Assembly (NCBI GenBank): GCA_965215535.1
Contig: OZ244063.1
Span: forward strand, 1,054,001-1,118,000
DNA length: 64,000 nucleotides
Direction: 5' to 3'
From: Bin94 sp965215535
GTDB lineage: Bacteria > Gemmatimonadota > Gemmatimonadetes > Longimicrobiales > Gaopeijiaceae
Shown here: in pieces, positions 34,589 through 41,691 of the stretch
Position numbering within the stretch: position 1 is the stretch's first letter
Layout: each line of letters begins with the position of its first letter
The notes under the pieces: model-generated
What the model saw: only the letters and a program-made list of their open reading frames with translations
What the model was told of the DNA's origin: nothing
Databases searched by the model: none
Position numbers and translations under genes: made by a program

Positions 34589-35551
34589 ATGTCAAAGAAG
34601 GCACCCGGTAAACCGCACCGCAAGGGAATCAGCCTGTTAGAGCTGGCCGAGATGTTCCCCAACGAGGAAGCCGCAACCGCATGGTTCGAGAAGCAACTGT
34701 GGCCGGTGGAGCGGTGCTGCCCTCGGTGCGGAAGCGTCGCCACAAAGCCGGTGCCGAACGCCAAGCCGATGCCTTATTGGTGTTCCGATTGCCGGAAGTA
34801 CTTCTCGGTTCGCACCGGAACCGCTATCGAGCGCTCAAGGGTGCCTCTGCGGAAATGGGCCATCGCTATCTATCTCGTTTCCACCAGCCTGAAAAGCGTA
34901 TCGAGCATGAAGCTCCATCGCGACCTGGGCGTTACTCAGAAGACCGCCTGGTTCATGCTTCACCGGCTCCGGGAAGCATGGGCGCGCGATGAAGCTGGAA
35001 ACTTCGACGGCCCCGTAGAGGTGGACGAAACCTACGTCGGCGGGAAAGAGCGGAACAAGCATCAGCGCAAGAAGCTCAAAGCTGGCCGGGGTCCGGTCGG
35101 AAAGGTCGCCATTGTCGGCATGAAGGACCGGGCCACGAACCGGGTGGTCGCGCAGGTGATCGATCAGGTGGACGGAGAGACGCTGAACGGATTCGTGGAC
35201 GGCAACGCGGGCGAATCCGCGACGGTCTACACCGATGGTTCTACCGCCTACCGGGGCCGCTCGAACCATGAAGCCGTTCGCCACAGCGTCGGGGAGTATG
35301 TGCGCGGCATGGCGCATACGAACGGCATGGAGTCCTTTTGGTCGATGTTGAAGAGAGCTCACACCGGCACCTTCCACCGGCTTTCCCCGAAGCACCTGCA
35401 ACGCTATGTCAACGAGTTCGCGGGCCGCCACAACATCCGCAACAGCGACACAATCAACCAGATGAACGCCATCGTCGCCGGTCTGGTTGGGAAGCGGCTC
35501 ATGTACTCCGACCTGATCGCGCCTACGGAGAGATCGCCACTCGCCCGTTAG
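34589..35551 (+). CDS. IS1595-family (ISXO2-like) transposase
   Basis: 320 residues from the ATG at 34589. N-terminal zinc ribbon with Cys43/44, Cys47, Cys65 and Cys68 (CCPRCGS, YWCSDCRKYF), then a helix-turn-helix (DLGVTQKTAWFMLHRLREA). The ISXO2-like catalytic core has Asp in VEVDETYVGGKE, Asp in VYTDGSTAY and the Asn/Glu region HTNGMESFWSMLKRA. Full length and undamaged. It catalyses transposition of the surrounding element. Its stop overlaps by 4 bp the stop of the convergent methyltransferase gene. Confidence 0.95.
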   Translation: MSKKAPGKPHRKGISLLELAEMFPNEEAATAWFEKQLWPVERCCPRCGSVATKPVPNAKPMPYWCSDCRKYFSVRTGTAIERSRVPLRKWAIAIYLVSTSLKSVSSMKLHRDLGVTQKTAWFMLHRLREAWARDEAGNFDGPVEVDETYVGGKERNKHQRKKLKAGRGPVGKVAIVGMKDRATNRVVAQVIDQVDGETLNGFVDGNAGESATVYTDGSTAYRGRSNHEAVRHSVGEYVRGMAHTNGMESFWSMLKRAHTGTFHRLSPKHLQRYVNEFAGRHNIRNSDTINQMNAIVAGLVGKRLMYSDLIAPTERSPLAR

Positions 35552-36866
35552 GCCGCCTGTGGGAGCTGGGGCAATCGTCCGGCGAAGTAATCCTCGACCG
35601 TGAATATCTGTATTACTGGCGCGCCATGGAACCGCCCCGTGCTTGCCGCCGCGTCGCGCATCCCTTGCGTTACTCGATTCTCGAAGCAGGTGAATATGCC
35701 CATGTCGGCCCGCGCATCCTGTCGCGCTCCGTTGAACGCTTGAATATCTCGGGGCTGCGTCTTGCCGCCCTTCACCTGCGCGACCAGCTTTGCGAACTTG
35801 CCGCGGCGCAGAGGGTATCGACCTTCGCCATCTATGCCCTTATCGGCTACCGGGCGTTTGTTCCACTCCATCCAAGGCGTGAGCGATGCAGCCCAACGCT
35901 CGAACTGGAATGGATCAGCTTTGGCTAGCTGCGACGCTTGATCCTGTGTCTTCGGCAATCCTCTGAATTCTATGTCAGACCAGCCAACATCGAAACTGCG
36001 TTCCAGCCTCTCCTGAATGACCTGGCAAGCCTTGACGCAGATATCAATGCCGATCCATGACCGGCCTAATCCATGGGCCGCTTCAATCGTCGTGCCACAT
36101 CCGCAAAAGGGATCCATGACCACATCGCCGGGACGGCTAGACGCTTCGATAATGCGTCGCAGTAAGTTTACAGGCTTTTGTGTCGGGTAGCCCAAGCGTT
36201 CTCGCGACCAGCCAGTTGCCGTCTTGATGTCAGTCCACCAATCGGTTACGGGAGTGCCTCGCGCTAAATCGATCCGATGCCCCCCTGAATAGGTTGAATG
36301 ACGCCCGACCTGCTGCGTGTTTTCTTTGTAGGGCTTTCTCTCTACCTGAAAACACCAGTCTGCACCCTTGCAGTATCGGAAAATCGTGTCATGTTTGCGC
36401 GGAAAATCTTTGCGAGGCACCCCCCCGCCCGAATAACACCACACAATTTCATTGCGAAACCGCTTGGGCTCAAACACCGCGTCCAGGACTGCCCGAAGCA
36501 GGTAATTCATCGTGGGATCGCAATGCAGGTAGATCGACCCCGTCGGTTTCAGCACCCGCCAACATTCCCGGAGGCGGTTCGCCATGTAGGCCAGATAAGC
36601 CAGCTTCGGCCCCTCGCCCAGCATAAGCCGCAACCCTTCCATCGTGTCAGCAAGGCGGTTGTCGCCCGCGACGTCATGGAAGTCATCGACAGCCTCCGAC
36701 CACCGCCACGTATCATCGAACGCCACCCATTGCGCCCCCCCCCCATGTTTGCGTTATAAATGCGTTTCGAGTTGAAGGGCGGGTCGAGATAAATCAAATC
36801 GACGGATGCTTCGGGGATATCCTGCCGCATGACATCGAGACAATCCCCGAAGTACAGAGAATTCAC
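35548..36866 (-). CDS. DNA methyltransferase-Mrr-type nuclease fusion, out of frame at poly-G
   Basis: About 438 codons in two frames. The GTG at 36866 starts NSLYFGDCLDVMRQDIPE and reaches motif IV LDPPFNS (28-33). At 36735-36744 ten consecutive G shift the frame. The rest continues as AFDDTWRWSEAVDDF, LKPTGSIYLHCDPT, GYPTQKPVNLLRRII and the SAM motif DPFCGCGTTIEAAHGLGRSWIGIDI. Order IV then I marks an N6-adenine/N4-cytosine beta-class enzyme. The C-terminal 130 residues look like an Mrr-type PD-(D/E)xK domain: ADPFQFERWA, DKGIDGEG, VAQVKGGK. Eleven or eight G would restore one protein. As read, only a 392-residue piece lacking motif IV, or a truncated N-terminus, is made. Product specificity unknown. 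Confidence 0.85.
36735..36744 (-). repeat. Ten-G homopolymer inside the methyltransferase gene
   Basis: Ten consecutive C on the plus strand (G in the gene sense), placed after codon 41 right behind motif IV. It marks the exact frame break, which is the classic position and type of tract for slipped-strand phase variation. An assembly error in a homopolymer is the alternative. Confidence 0.8.
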
Positions 36867-36982
36867 TTCTCCGCCTGGGGCTTCGGTGGCTGTGGCGGGT
36901 CAATCGGGCGGAGCAGCGCTTTCGCGAGCGCTTCCGGCGTGGCGGTCCGCAACGGGCGGCGCCTCTTCTTCGTCTCGGGCAT
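36863..36982 (-). CDS. 39-residue basic peptide coupled to the methyltransferase
   Basis: ATG at 36982 with AGGAGA about 6-9 nt upstream. 39 residues: basic start MPETKKRRRPLRTATPEALA, then AKALLRPIDPP and a Pro/Gln tail. Its TGA overlaps the GTG of the methyltransferase gene (GTGA), so the two are probably translated together. Too small for routine gene callers. No family assigned; it could be a DNA-binding accessory, a control peptide or only a coupling leader. Confidence 0.55.
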   Translation of the reverse strand: MPETKKRRRPLRTATPEALAKALLRPIDPPQPPKPQAEK

Positions 36983-37020
36983 GGGGGATCTCCTGTGGGG
37001 GTAGCGTTGACTTTGCGGCA

Positions 37021-37083
37021 AAGATAACCGGACTGTCAAGCGGGCCGGTCTGTCACGGGGCCGAAGGTAACCCGGTTGTCAAG
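37021..37083. repeat. Subterminal 20-bp direct repeats at the right IS end
   Basis: AAGATAACCGGACTGTCAAG (37021-37040) and AAGGTAACCCGGTTGTCAAG (37064-37083) share 16 of 20 bases, and the second runs into the right terminal repeat. Likely extra transposase binding sites. The interval 36983-37100 also holds whatever promoter drives the passenger unit; no convincing -10 box was found. Confidence 0.55.
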
Positions 37084-37100
37084 TCAGCGGTATAATCTCC
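37077..37100 (-). repeat. Right terminal inverted repeat of the IS1595 element
   Basis: Read inward from the right end it begins GGAGATTATA and ends ACTTGACA, matching the left repeat at the same spacing. Followed outside by AATCGAAA (37101-37108), the duplicated target. Confidence 0.85.
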
Positions 37101-37108
37101 AATCGAAA
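37101..37108 (+). repeat. 8-bp target-site duplication, right copy (IS1595 element)
   Basis: AATCGAAA, identical to 34495-34502. The sequence AAAGGA formed with the next bases is the Shine-Dalgarno of the recombinase pseudogene. Confidence 0.85.
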
Positions 37109-37119
37109 GGAATCGAACG

Positions 37120-38194
37120 ATGGCACGCACGAAACGAAGTTGGCGCAGCTACGGCGCTGGCGAATGGGGCCGGAACCGGGTCAGGATCTTCCCGGACCCG
37201 AAGACCGGCAACTTCCAGATCGAGTGGCGCGAGAGCGGTCGCAGGCTGAGTCGGTCGCTCGGACACCGCGACTGGGCGAGAGCGAAGAGGCAGGCGGACG
37301 AGGTTGCCGCTGGCCTCGCGGTCCACGAGCCCACTGGCAAGCCCGAGCCTGGGCCGCTCACGCTGGAGAGGCTCTTTGGCATCTACAGTGAGGAGGTGAC
37401 GCCCACCAAAGGGCGAGTGCTCCCGGAAGTACGACCGGGGTGCATTGGCGATGTTCCTCCGGTTCTTCGGGAAGGACCGGAAGCCCGTAACGCTTTCGCA
37501 GCGCGACTGGGACCGGTTCATCCGGGCGAGACGGGCAGGGTCGGGCCGAGCGGGGAACCTGTTTCTGACAGGACGGTCGAACGGGACTTGCGGTTTCTGC
37601 TCGCGGTCCTCAACTGGGCCGCGCGGTCGCGGAACGAGGCGGGAGGACTTCTCCTTGACTCCAACCCCCTGAAGGGCTTGAGGGGGTGCCTAAGGAGAAG
37701 AACCCAATCCGGGTGATTCTCTCTCAGGCGGAGTACGAAGCGCTGCTACGAGTATCCGCCCAGATGGATTGGCGCTTTCGCGTTGCACTCGTGCTCGCGC
37801 ACGAAACGGGTCACCGAATCGGCGCAATCCGTCACCTGAGGTGGTGCGACATCGACACGGGAGCCGGGGTCATTTGGTGGCGTGCGGAGCACGATAAGAC
37901 AAGGTTCGAGCATCGGACACCCGTGACCAACGAGGCCCTAAGGGTACTGGAAGAAGCGCGGAAGGCGAACCCTGGGAACGGCGACGCTTCCGTGTTGCCT
38001 GCCCGGAGGGACTCCGCGAGGAGCGTGAGCCACGGCACGGCGCGCGACTGGTGGAGTAGGGCCGAGGCGCTCGCCGGACTGGACTGGGAGGCTGGAGGAC
38101 GGCACAGACGGTGCTCCAGTGTTACCAGAGACCCGACGAGGACCGACTCAAGAAGGCGCTCGCGGAGCGGCGGGTCTACCACTCCCCCAGTTAG
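37120..38194 (+). pseudogene. Tyrosine recombinase (phage-type integrase), frameshifted
   Basis: Fragments in three frames join into one integrase. N-terminal MARTKRSWRSYGAGEWGRNRV with a SAM-like arm domain reads to about 37425. The core-binding part AMFLRFFGKDRKPVTLSQRDWDRF follows in a second frame, then ERDLRFLLAVLNWAARS back in the first. The catalytic part RVILSQAEYEALLR, LAHETGHRIGAIRHLRWCDID (first Arg) and HRTPVTNEALR lies in the third frame. The tail QTVLQCYQRPDEDRLKKAL (nucleophile Tyr) is again in another frame. The H-x-x-R box between them is missing, so a small deletion plus shifts inactivate it. Ribosome site AAAGGA precedes the ATG. Confidence 0.82.
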
Positions 38195-38268
38195 CGGGAG
38201 TCAATTGGCGGGATCCGCGCCGCCAAATCGTGTAACTTCAAACGGGGCAAGCGGAGTCAATCCTGAAA

Positions 38269-38285
38269 CGTTCTGCCGGGTTGGC
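38269..38285 (+). repeat. Right 17-bp island boundary repeat (candidate att)
   Basis: CGTTCTGCCGGGTTGGC, identical to 29761-29777. Here it contains a small dyad CTGCC-GGGTT-GGCAG. It lies 74 bp after the recombinase remnant and 55 bp before the stop of the core oxidoreductase gene. Confidence 0.55.
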
Positions 38286-38340
38286 AGGGCCGGACGAAGA
38301 GCGCATCGCCCGGCCGTCCTGCGCATTCCCCGCTCCCGCA

Positions 38341-39363
38341 TCATTCGTCGAGCTGGATTTCGCGACCCTCGCGCGCAGAATCGTAGGCGGCCTCGATGAG
38401 CCGCATGAGCGCAACCTGATCATCGGCGGGGTGGGGTGCCGCGGCGCCCCCGATCACCCGCACAAAGGTGTCGAGAAGACGCCGGTACCCATTCGTGAAG
38501 TGGTCTTCGCCGCCCCGTGGGATCGGCTGTCGCGGCGTTTCATCGACTGTGCGCCCGCCCACCATCCGGTAGATCGCCAGGGGCGCCAGCCGCGCACCCC
38601 CCTCGGAGCCCAGAATCCGGAGTGTGCGTCGGTCTTCGAGGCCATGAAAGCGCCAGCTCAGAGTGAGCGAAAGGACCGTTCCGGTGCGCGTCACCGCCTG
38701 GATATGCGCCTCCTCCTCGACATCGAAGCCATCGCCTGAGGTCGTGGCCGTCACCCGCGCCACCGGCGGCATTCCCAAAATCCAGAGGGCCAGATCCAGG
38801 GCGGGAACCCCGAGATCCATCAGGGCACCCCCGCCGGACTCCAGAGCCCGCCGCCGCCACCCGGTGCGCGGCCGCCGCACCACCCGGTCCAGCCAGTCGA
38901 TCCGTATCGCGCTCACCTCGCCCAGCGCGCCCTCGGCGACTGCCGAACGCAACGCGCGCACATTCGCCTGGTAGCGGTGCGACATTCCCAGCACCACGCC
39001 CCTCTTCATGGTCTGTGCAGTGGCGAGAAGCTGGCGCACGCCCCCGGGGGACAGGCCGAGCGGTCGCTCGACCAGAACATGCTTTTTCGCCTCCAGACAG
39101 GCCGCAGCAAAGCGCTCGTGCAGAAAGCTGGGGGCACAGATCACCACCCCGTCGATTTCGGGGTCGGCCACGAGGTCGTCATCGTCCAGAACCCGGGCCA
39201 CGCCGAAGCGATCGGCGACCGTTTGCGCCTTGTGCACATCCAGATCCGAGAGCGCCACCAGCTCCACATCGCGGCGCTCGGCCAGGATCGGCAAGTGCAG
39301 GAGCTGGCCGGTCGCCCCCGCCCCCATGACTCCAATGCGCACTCTCCGGTCTTTGTCGGTCAT
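38341..39363 (-). CDS. Gfo/Idh/MocA family oxidoreductase
   Basis: 340 residues. N-terminal Rossmann domain VRIGVMGAGATGQLLHLPIL, then the family stretch HVLVERPLGLSPGGVRQLL (usually EKP, here ERP) and a C-terminal beta-sheet domain with GGGALMDLGVPALDLALWILG. NAD(P)-dependent dehydrogenase of a sugar or inositol-like substrate; the substrate cannot be read from sequence. First core gene to the right of the island. Confidence 0.88.
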   Translation of the reverse strand: MTDKDRRVRIGVMGAGATGQLLHLPILAERRDVELVALSDLDVHKAQTVADRFGVARVLDDDDLVADPEIDGVVICAPSFLHERFAAACLEAKKHVLVERPLGLSPGGVRQLLATAQTMKRGVVLGMSHRYQANVRALRSAVAEGALGEVSAIRIDWLDRVVRRPRTGWRRRALESGGGALMDLGVPALDLALWILGMPPVARVTATTSGDGFDVEEEAHIQAVTRTGTVLSLTLSWRFHGLEDRRTLRILGSEGGARLAPLAIYRMVGGRTVDETPRQPIPRGGEDHFTNGYRRLLDTFVRVIGGAAAPHPADDQVALMRLIEAAYDSAREGREIQLDE

Positions 39364-39427
39364 GAATCCTCCGGGGACTGCCGCGGGAATGCCACCTGGC
39401 GGGGTGGGCGCGGGCCGCGTTCGGCAG

Positions 39428-40906
39428 TCATTCGATCCTCCGCTCCGGGCGGCCGACCACCCGACCGATCAGGTCGTAGTCCTCCGCCTCGACAATCTCC
39501 ACCTCAACGATCTCGCCCGGCCGCGCTCCCCGCGCCTCCGTCAGCAGGGTCTCGCCATCGACCTCCAACATCTGGCTCCCGATCCGGCCTGCCGCCTCGC
39601 ACTCCGGTCGTTCGGGGGCGGTTTCATCGACCAGAAGCGGAACCCGGCGTCCCACCCACCGCAGATTCGATTCCCACGACAGGGTGCGCTGGTGCTCCAT
39701 GACCCGCTCGAGCCGCTCGGCCTTCACCTCTTCGGGCACCTGGGCGGGCATGCGCGCGGCGGCGGTTCCCTCTTCGATCGAGTAGGCAAAGGCACCCACG
39801 CGGTCGAAGCGCATCTCCTCCAGAAAGTCGAGCATCGTTGCAAGATCGTCTTCGGTCTCGCCGGGAAATCCCACAATCACGGTTGTGCGCAGCGTCAGGT
39901 CGTCGATCTCGCTACGGAGCCTCCGCACCCGGTCGCGAATCGTCCTTTGCCGCTCGGGGCGCCGCATGCGCTCCAGAACGCGGTCGCTGCCATGCTGCAG
40001 GGGCATGTCCAGGTAGGGAAGGATGCGGGGTTCGCGCGCAATCAGATCGATCATCGCCGGCGTAATCCCCGAGGGATACATGTAGAGCAGTCGGTACCAC
40101 TCCACCCCGGTGCCCGCGATCAGCGCCTCGAGGAGTTCGGCCAAAAGAGGCGCGGAGCGATCCCGGTGGCGGAGATCGCGGCCGTACCAGGTGGTGTCCT
40201 GTGACACGATATTGAGCTCGCGCACCCCCTGCCGCCCCAGCGCGCGGGCCTCGGCTACAAGGGCGTCCAGCGCGGCCGAGCGGTGCAGCCCCCGCATGTG
40301 GGGAATCGCGCAGAAGGCGCAGCGGTGATCGCAGCCCTCGCTGATCTTGAGGAAGGAGGTGTGGGGCGTTGCCGAGGAGAGAATCCTGAGCGGCTGCTCC
40401 ATATTGTGCATCTGTGGCGGGGGATCGCCCACGAGGCCCCGGGCGCGCAGCTCGGGAATCAGGCGCCCCATCTCGGCGATTCCAAGGAAGAGATCGACCT
40501 CGGGGATTTCGCGCGCCAGCTCGTCGCGGTAGCGCTGGACCATGCATCCCACGGCGACAACCGCCTGCACATCGCCCCGTTCCTTGAGCGCGCAGGCCTC
40601 CAGAATCGTATCGACCGACTGTTCCCGGGCCGCATCGATGAATCCGCAGGTGTTGACGACCACGACCTCGGCGCTCTCGAGGTCGCCGGTGACACGCGCA
40701 CCCGCCGCAACCAGCGCCGCCATCATGTGCTCGGAATCGACGGTGTTCTTGTCGCATCCCAGGGTGACCAGACCCAGGCGCGGCCCTGTGGCAGAGTCCA
40801 TCGAGAGCGCGTGGGAGTCGGTCGCGCGGACCTCCGCCCCGGTCCCCGGACGCACCGGACCCGACCCGCCCGGAAAGACCGGCAGATCGCGGGTGTGAAG
40901 TCTCAT
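39428..40906 (-). CDS. rimO: Ribosomal protein S12 methylthiotransferase RimO
   Basis: 492 residues from the ATG at 40906 (ATGA overlap with lolA); an ATG at 40801 would give the more usual 457. N-terminal UPF0004 domain with LGCDKNTVDSEH, VNTCGFIDAA and VGCMVQRYR (three cluster cysteines). Radical SAM site CDHRCAFC near residue 190, and a C-terminal TRAM domain. CDKN and the Cys pattern are those of RimO rather than MiaB. Modifies Asp89 of ribosomal protein S12. Confidence 0.93.
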   Translation of the reverse strand: MRLHTRDLPVFPGGSGPVRPGTGAEVRATDSHALSMDSATGPRLGLVTLGCDKNTVDSEHMMAALVAAGARVTGDLESAEVVVVNTCGFIDAAREQSVDTILEACALKERGDVQAVVAVGCMVQRYRDELAREIPEVDLFLGIAEMGRLIPELRARGLVGDPPPQMHNMEQPLRILSSATPHTSFLKISEGCDHRCAFCAIPHMRGLHRSAALDALVAEARALGRQGVRELNIVSQDTTWYGRDLRHRDRSAPLLAELLEALIAGTGVEWYRLLYMYPSGITPAMIDLIAREPRILPYLDMPLQHGSDRVLERMRRPERQRTIRDRVRRLRSEIDDLTLRTTVIVGFPGETEDDLATMLDFLEEMRFDRVGAFAYSIEEGTAAARMPAQVPEEVKAERLERVMEHQRTLSWESNLRWVGRRVPLLVDETAPERPECEAAGRIGSQMLEVDGETLLTEARGARPGEIVEVEIVEAEDYDLIGRVVGRPERRIE

Positions 40907-41691
40907 CGGCTGCTCTCTCCATCGTTCATCTCCCCGCGAATGCGGGCACCCGCCGGAGGCTCGAAGGTAAAGATCAGAGGGTCGATGGTCGGATCCGGAT
41001 CGAGATTGCGCAGCGTGACGGTGCGCACATTTCCGCTCTCTTCGCGGATCTCCAGACGGCAGATCAGGTGCGAAGCGGCGTCCAGCCAAAGACGCGCGCC
41101 CCGGTAGGCGGCCCTGCCGCGCGGAGTCAGGGCAACGATCAGGCAGTCGCGGCCCTCGATGGTCTCGCGGCCCTCATCTGTGGCATCGTAGCGGGATCCG
41201 GAATTTTCCAAAAGCTCGCGAAAGAAGTTCCGTCCCCCGGGTGCAGCCGCCGCCGGATAGCGCATGACCTGCTCTGCATCGAGGGTCGGGTAGTACACCC
41301 AGAGATGCGCGCCATCGGAGACCACGAGATCGCCATTTGGAGATCCATCGGGGTCGGCAAAGCGCATGGAGAAGAAGTTGGGCTGCTGCTGACAGACCCG
41401 GCCCGCGCTGGCAATCCGTCTTCGCGCCAGGCGCACCTGAATGATCTGCTCGAAGTCGGCGCAGATCGCCGGCAGTTCGCGGTGGACGCGCGCCGCCTGC
41501 GCCAGGGGCGACGCACTCTGCTGTGCATCTCCCGCAGCCGGGGCGGCAAGGGCGGTCAGGAAAAGGAAGGCGTGCCCGGCATGGCCCAGGAACTGTCGGC
41601 AGCCCGCAGGCCACCCCTTGCGGCATTCGCATGACGGCGCACTCCGACCGGGCGTCCGGACGCGGGTGGTCGATCGGGTCAGGATGGACAT
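40903..41691 (-). CDS. lolA: Outer-membrane lipoprotein carrier LolA-like protein
   Basis: 262 residues. Hydrophobic export segment FLGHAGHAFLFLTALAAPAAG at about 34-54, so the true start may be internal. Then a LolA barrel: CADFEQIIQVRLARRRIASAGRVC, NFFSMRFADPDG, DGAHLWVYYPTLDAEQVMRY and TPRG segments. Carries lipoproteins from LolCDE across the periplasm. The ATG at 41691 overlaps ftsK by 13 bp. ftsK-lolA is a common neighbour pair in diderms. Confidence 0.85.
   Translation of the reverse strand: MSILTRSTTRVRTPGRSAPSCECRKGWPAGCRQFLGHAGHAFLFLTALAAPAAGDAQQSASPLAQAARVHRELPAICADFEQIIQVRLARRRIASAGRVCQQQPNFFSMRFADPDGSPNGDLVVSDGAHLWVYYPTLDAEQVMRYPAAAAPGGRNFFRELLENSGSRYDATDEGRETIEGRDCLIVALTPRGRAAYRGARLWLDAASHLICRLEIREESGNVRTVTLRNLDPDPTIDPLIFTFEPPAGARIRGEMNDGESSR

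Larger units (their letters stand above)
34503..37100 (+). mobile_element. IS1595-family element with MTase/nuclease passenger
   Basis: A complete 2598-bp element. Terminal inverted repeats of 24 bp (34503-34526 and 37077-37100) are flanked by an 8-bp duplication AATCGAAA. Inside are a plus-strand transposase and, convergent with a 4-bp overlap of stops, a minus-strand passenger unit: a 39-residue peptide and a methyltransferase-nuclease fusion. Passenger-carrying members are known in the IS1595 family. Intact ends, a full-length transposase and an exact duplication suggest recent insertion. Confidence 0.85.
29761..38285. mobile_element. Putative integrative island bounded by 17-bp direct repeats
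   Basis: An 8.5-kb accessory block between lnt and a core oxidoreductase gene. CGTTCTGCCGGGTTGGC is present exactly at both ends (29761-29777 and 38269-38285), a broken tyrosine recombinase ends 74 bp inside the right copy, and nearly all transposon genes of the window fall between the repeats. The interior is visibly poorer in G+C than the flanks. The interpretation as attL/attR is inference. The element is no longer autonomous because the recombinase is disrupted. Confidence 0.55.
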
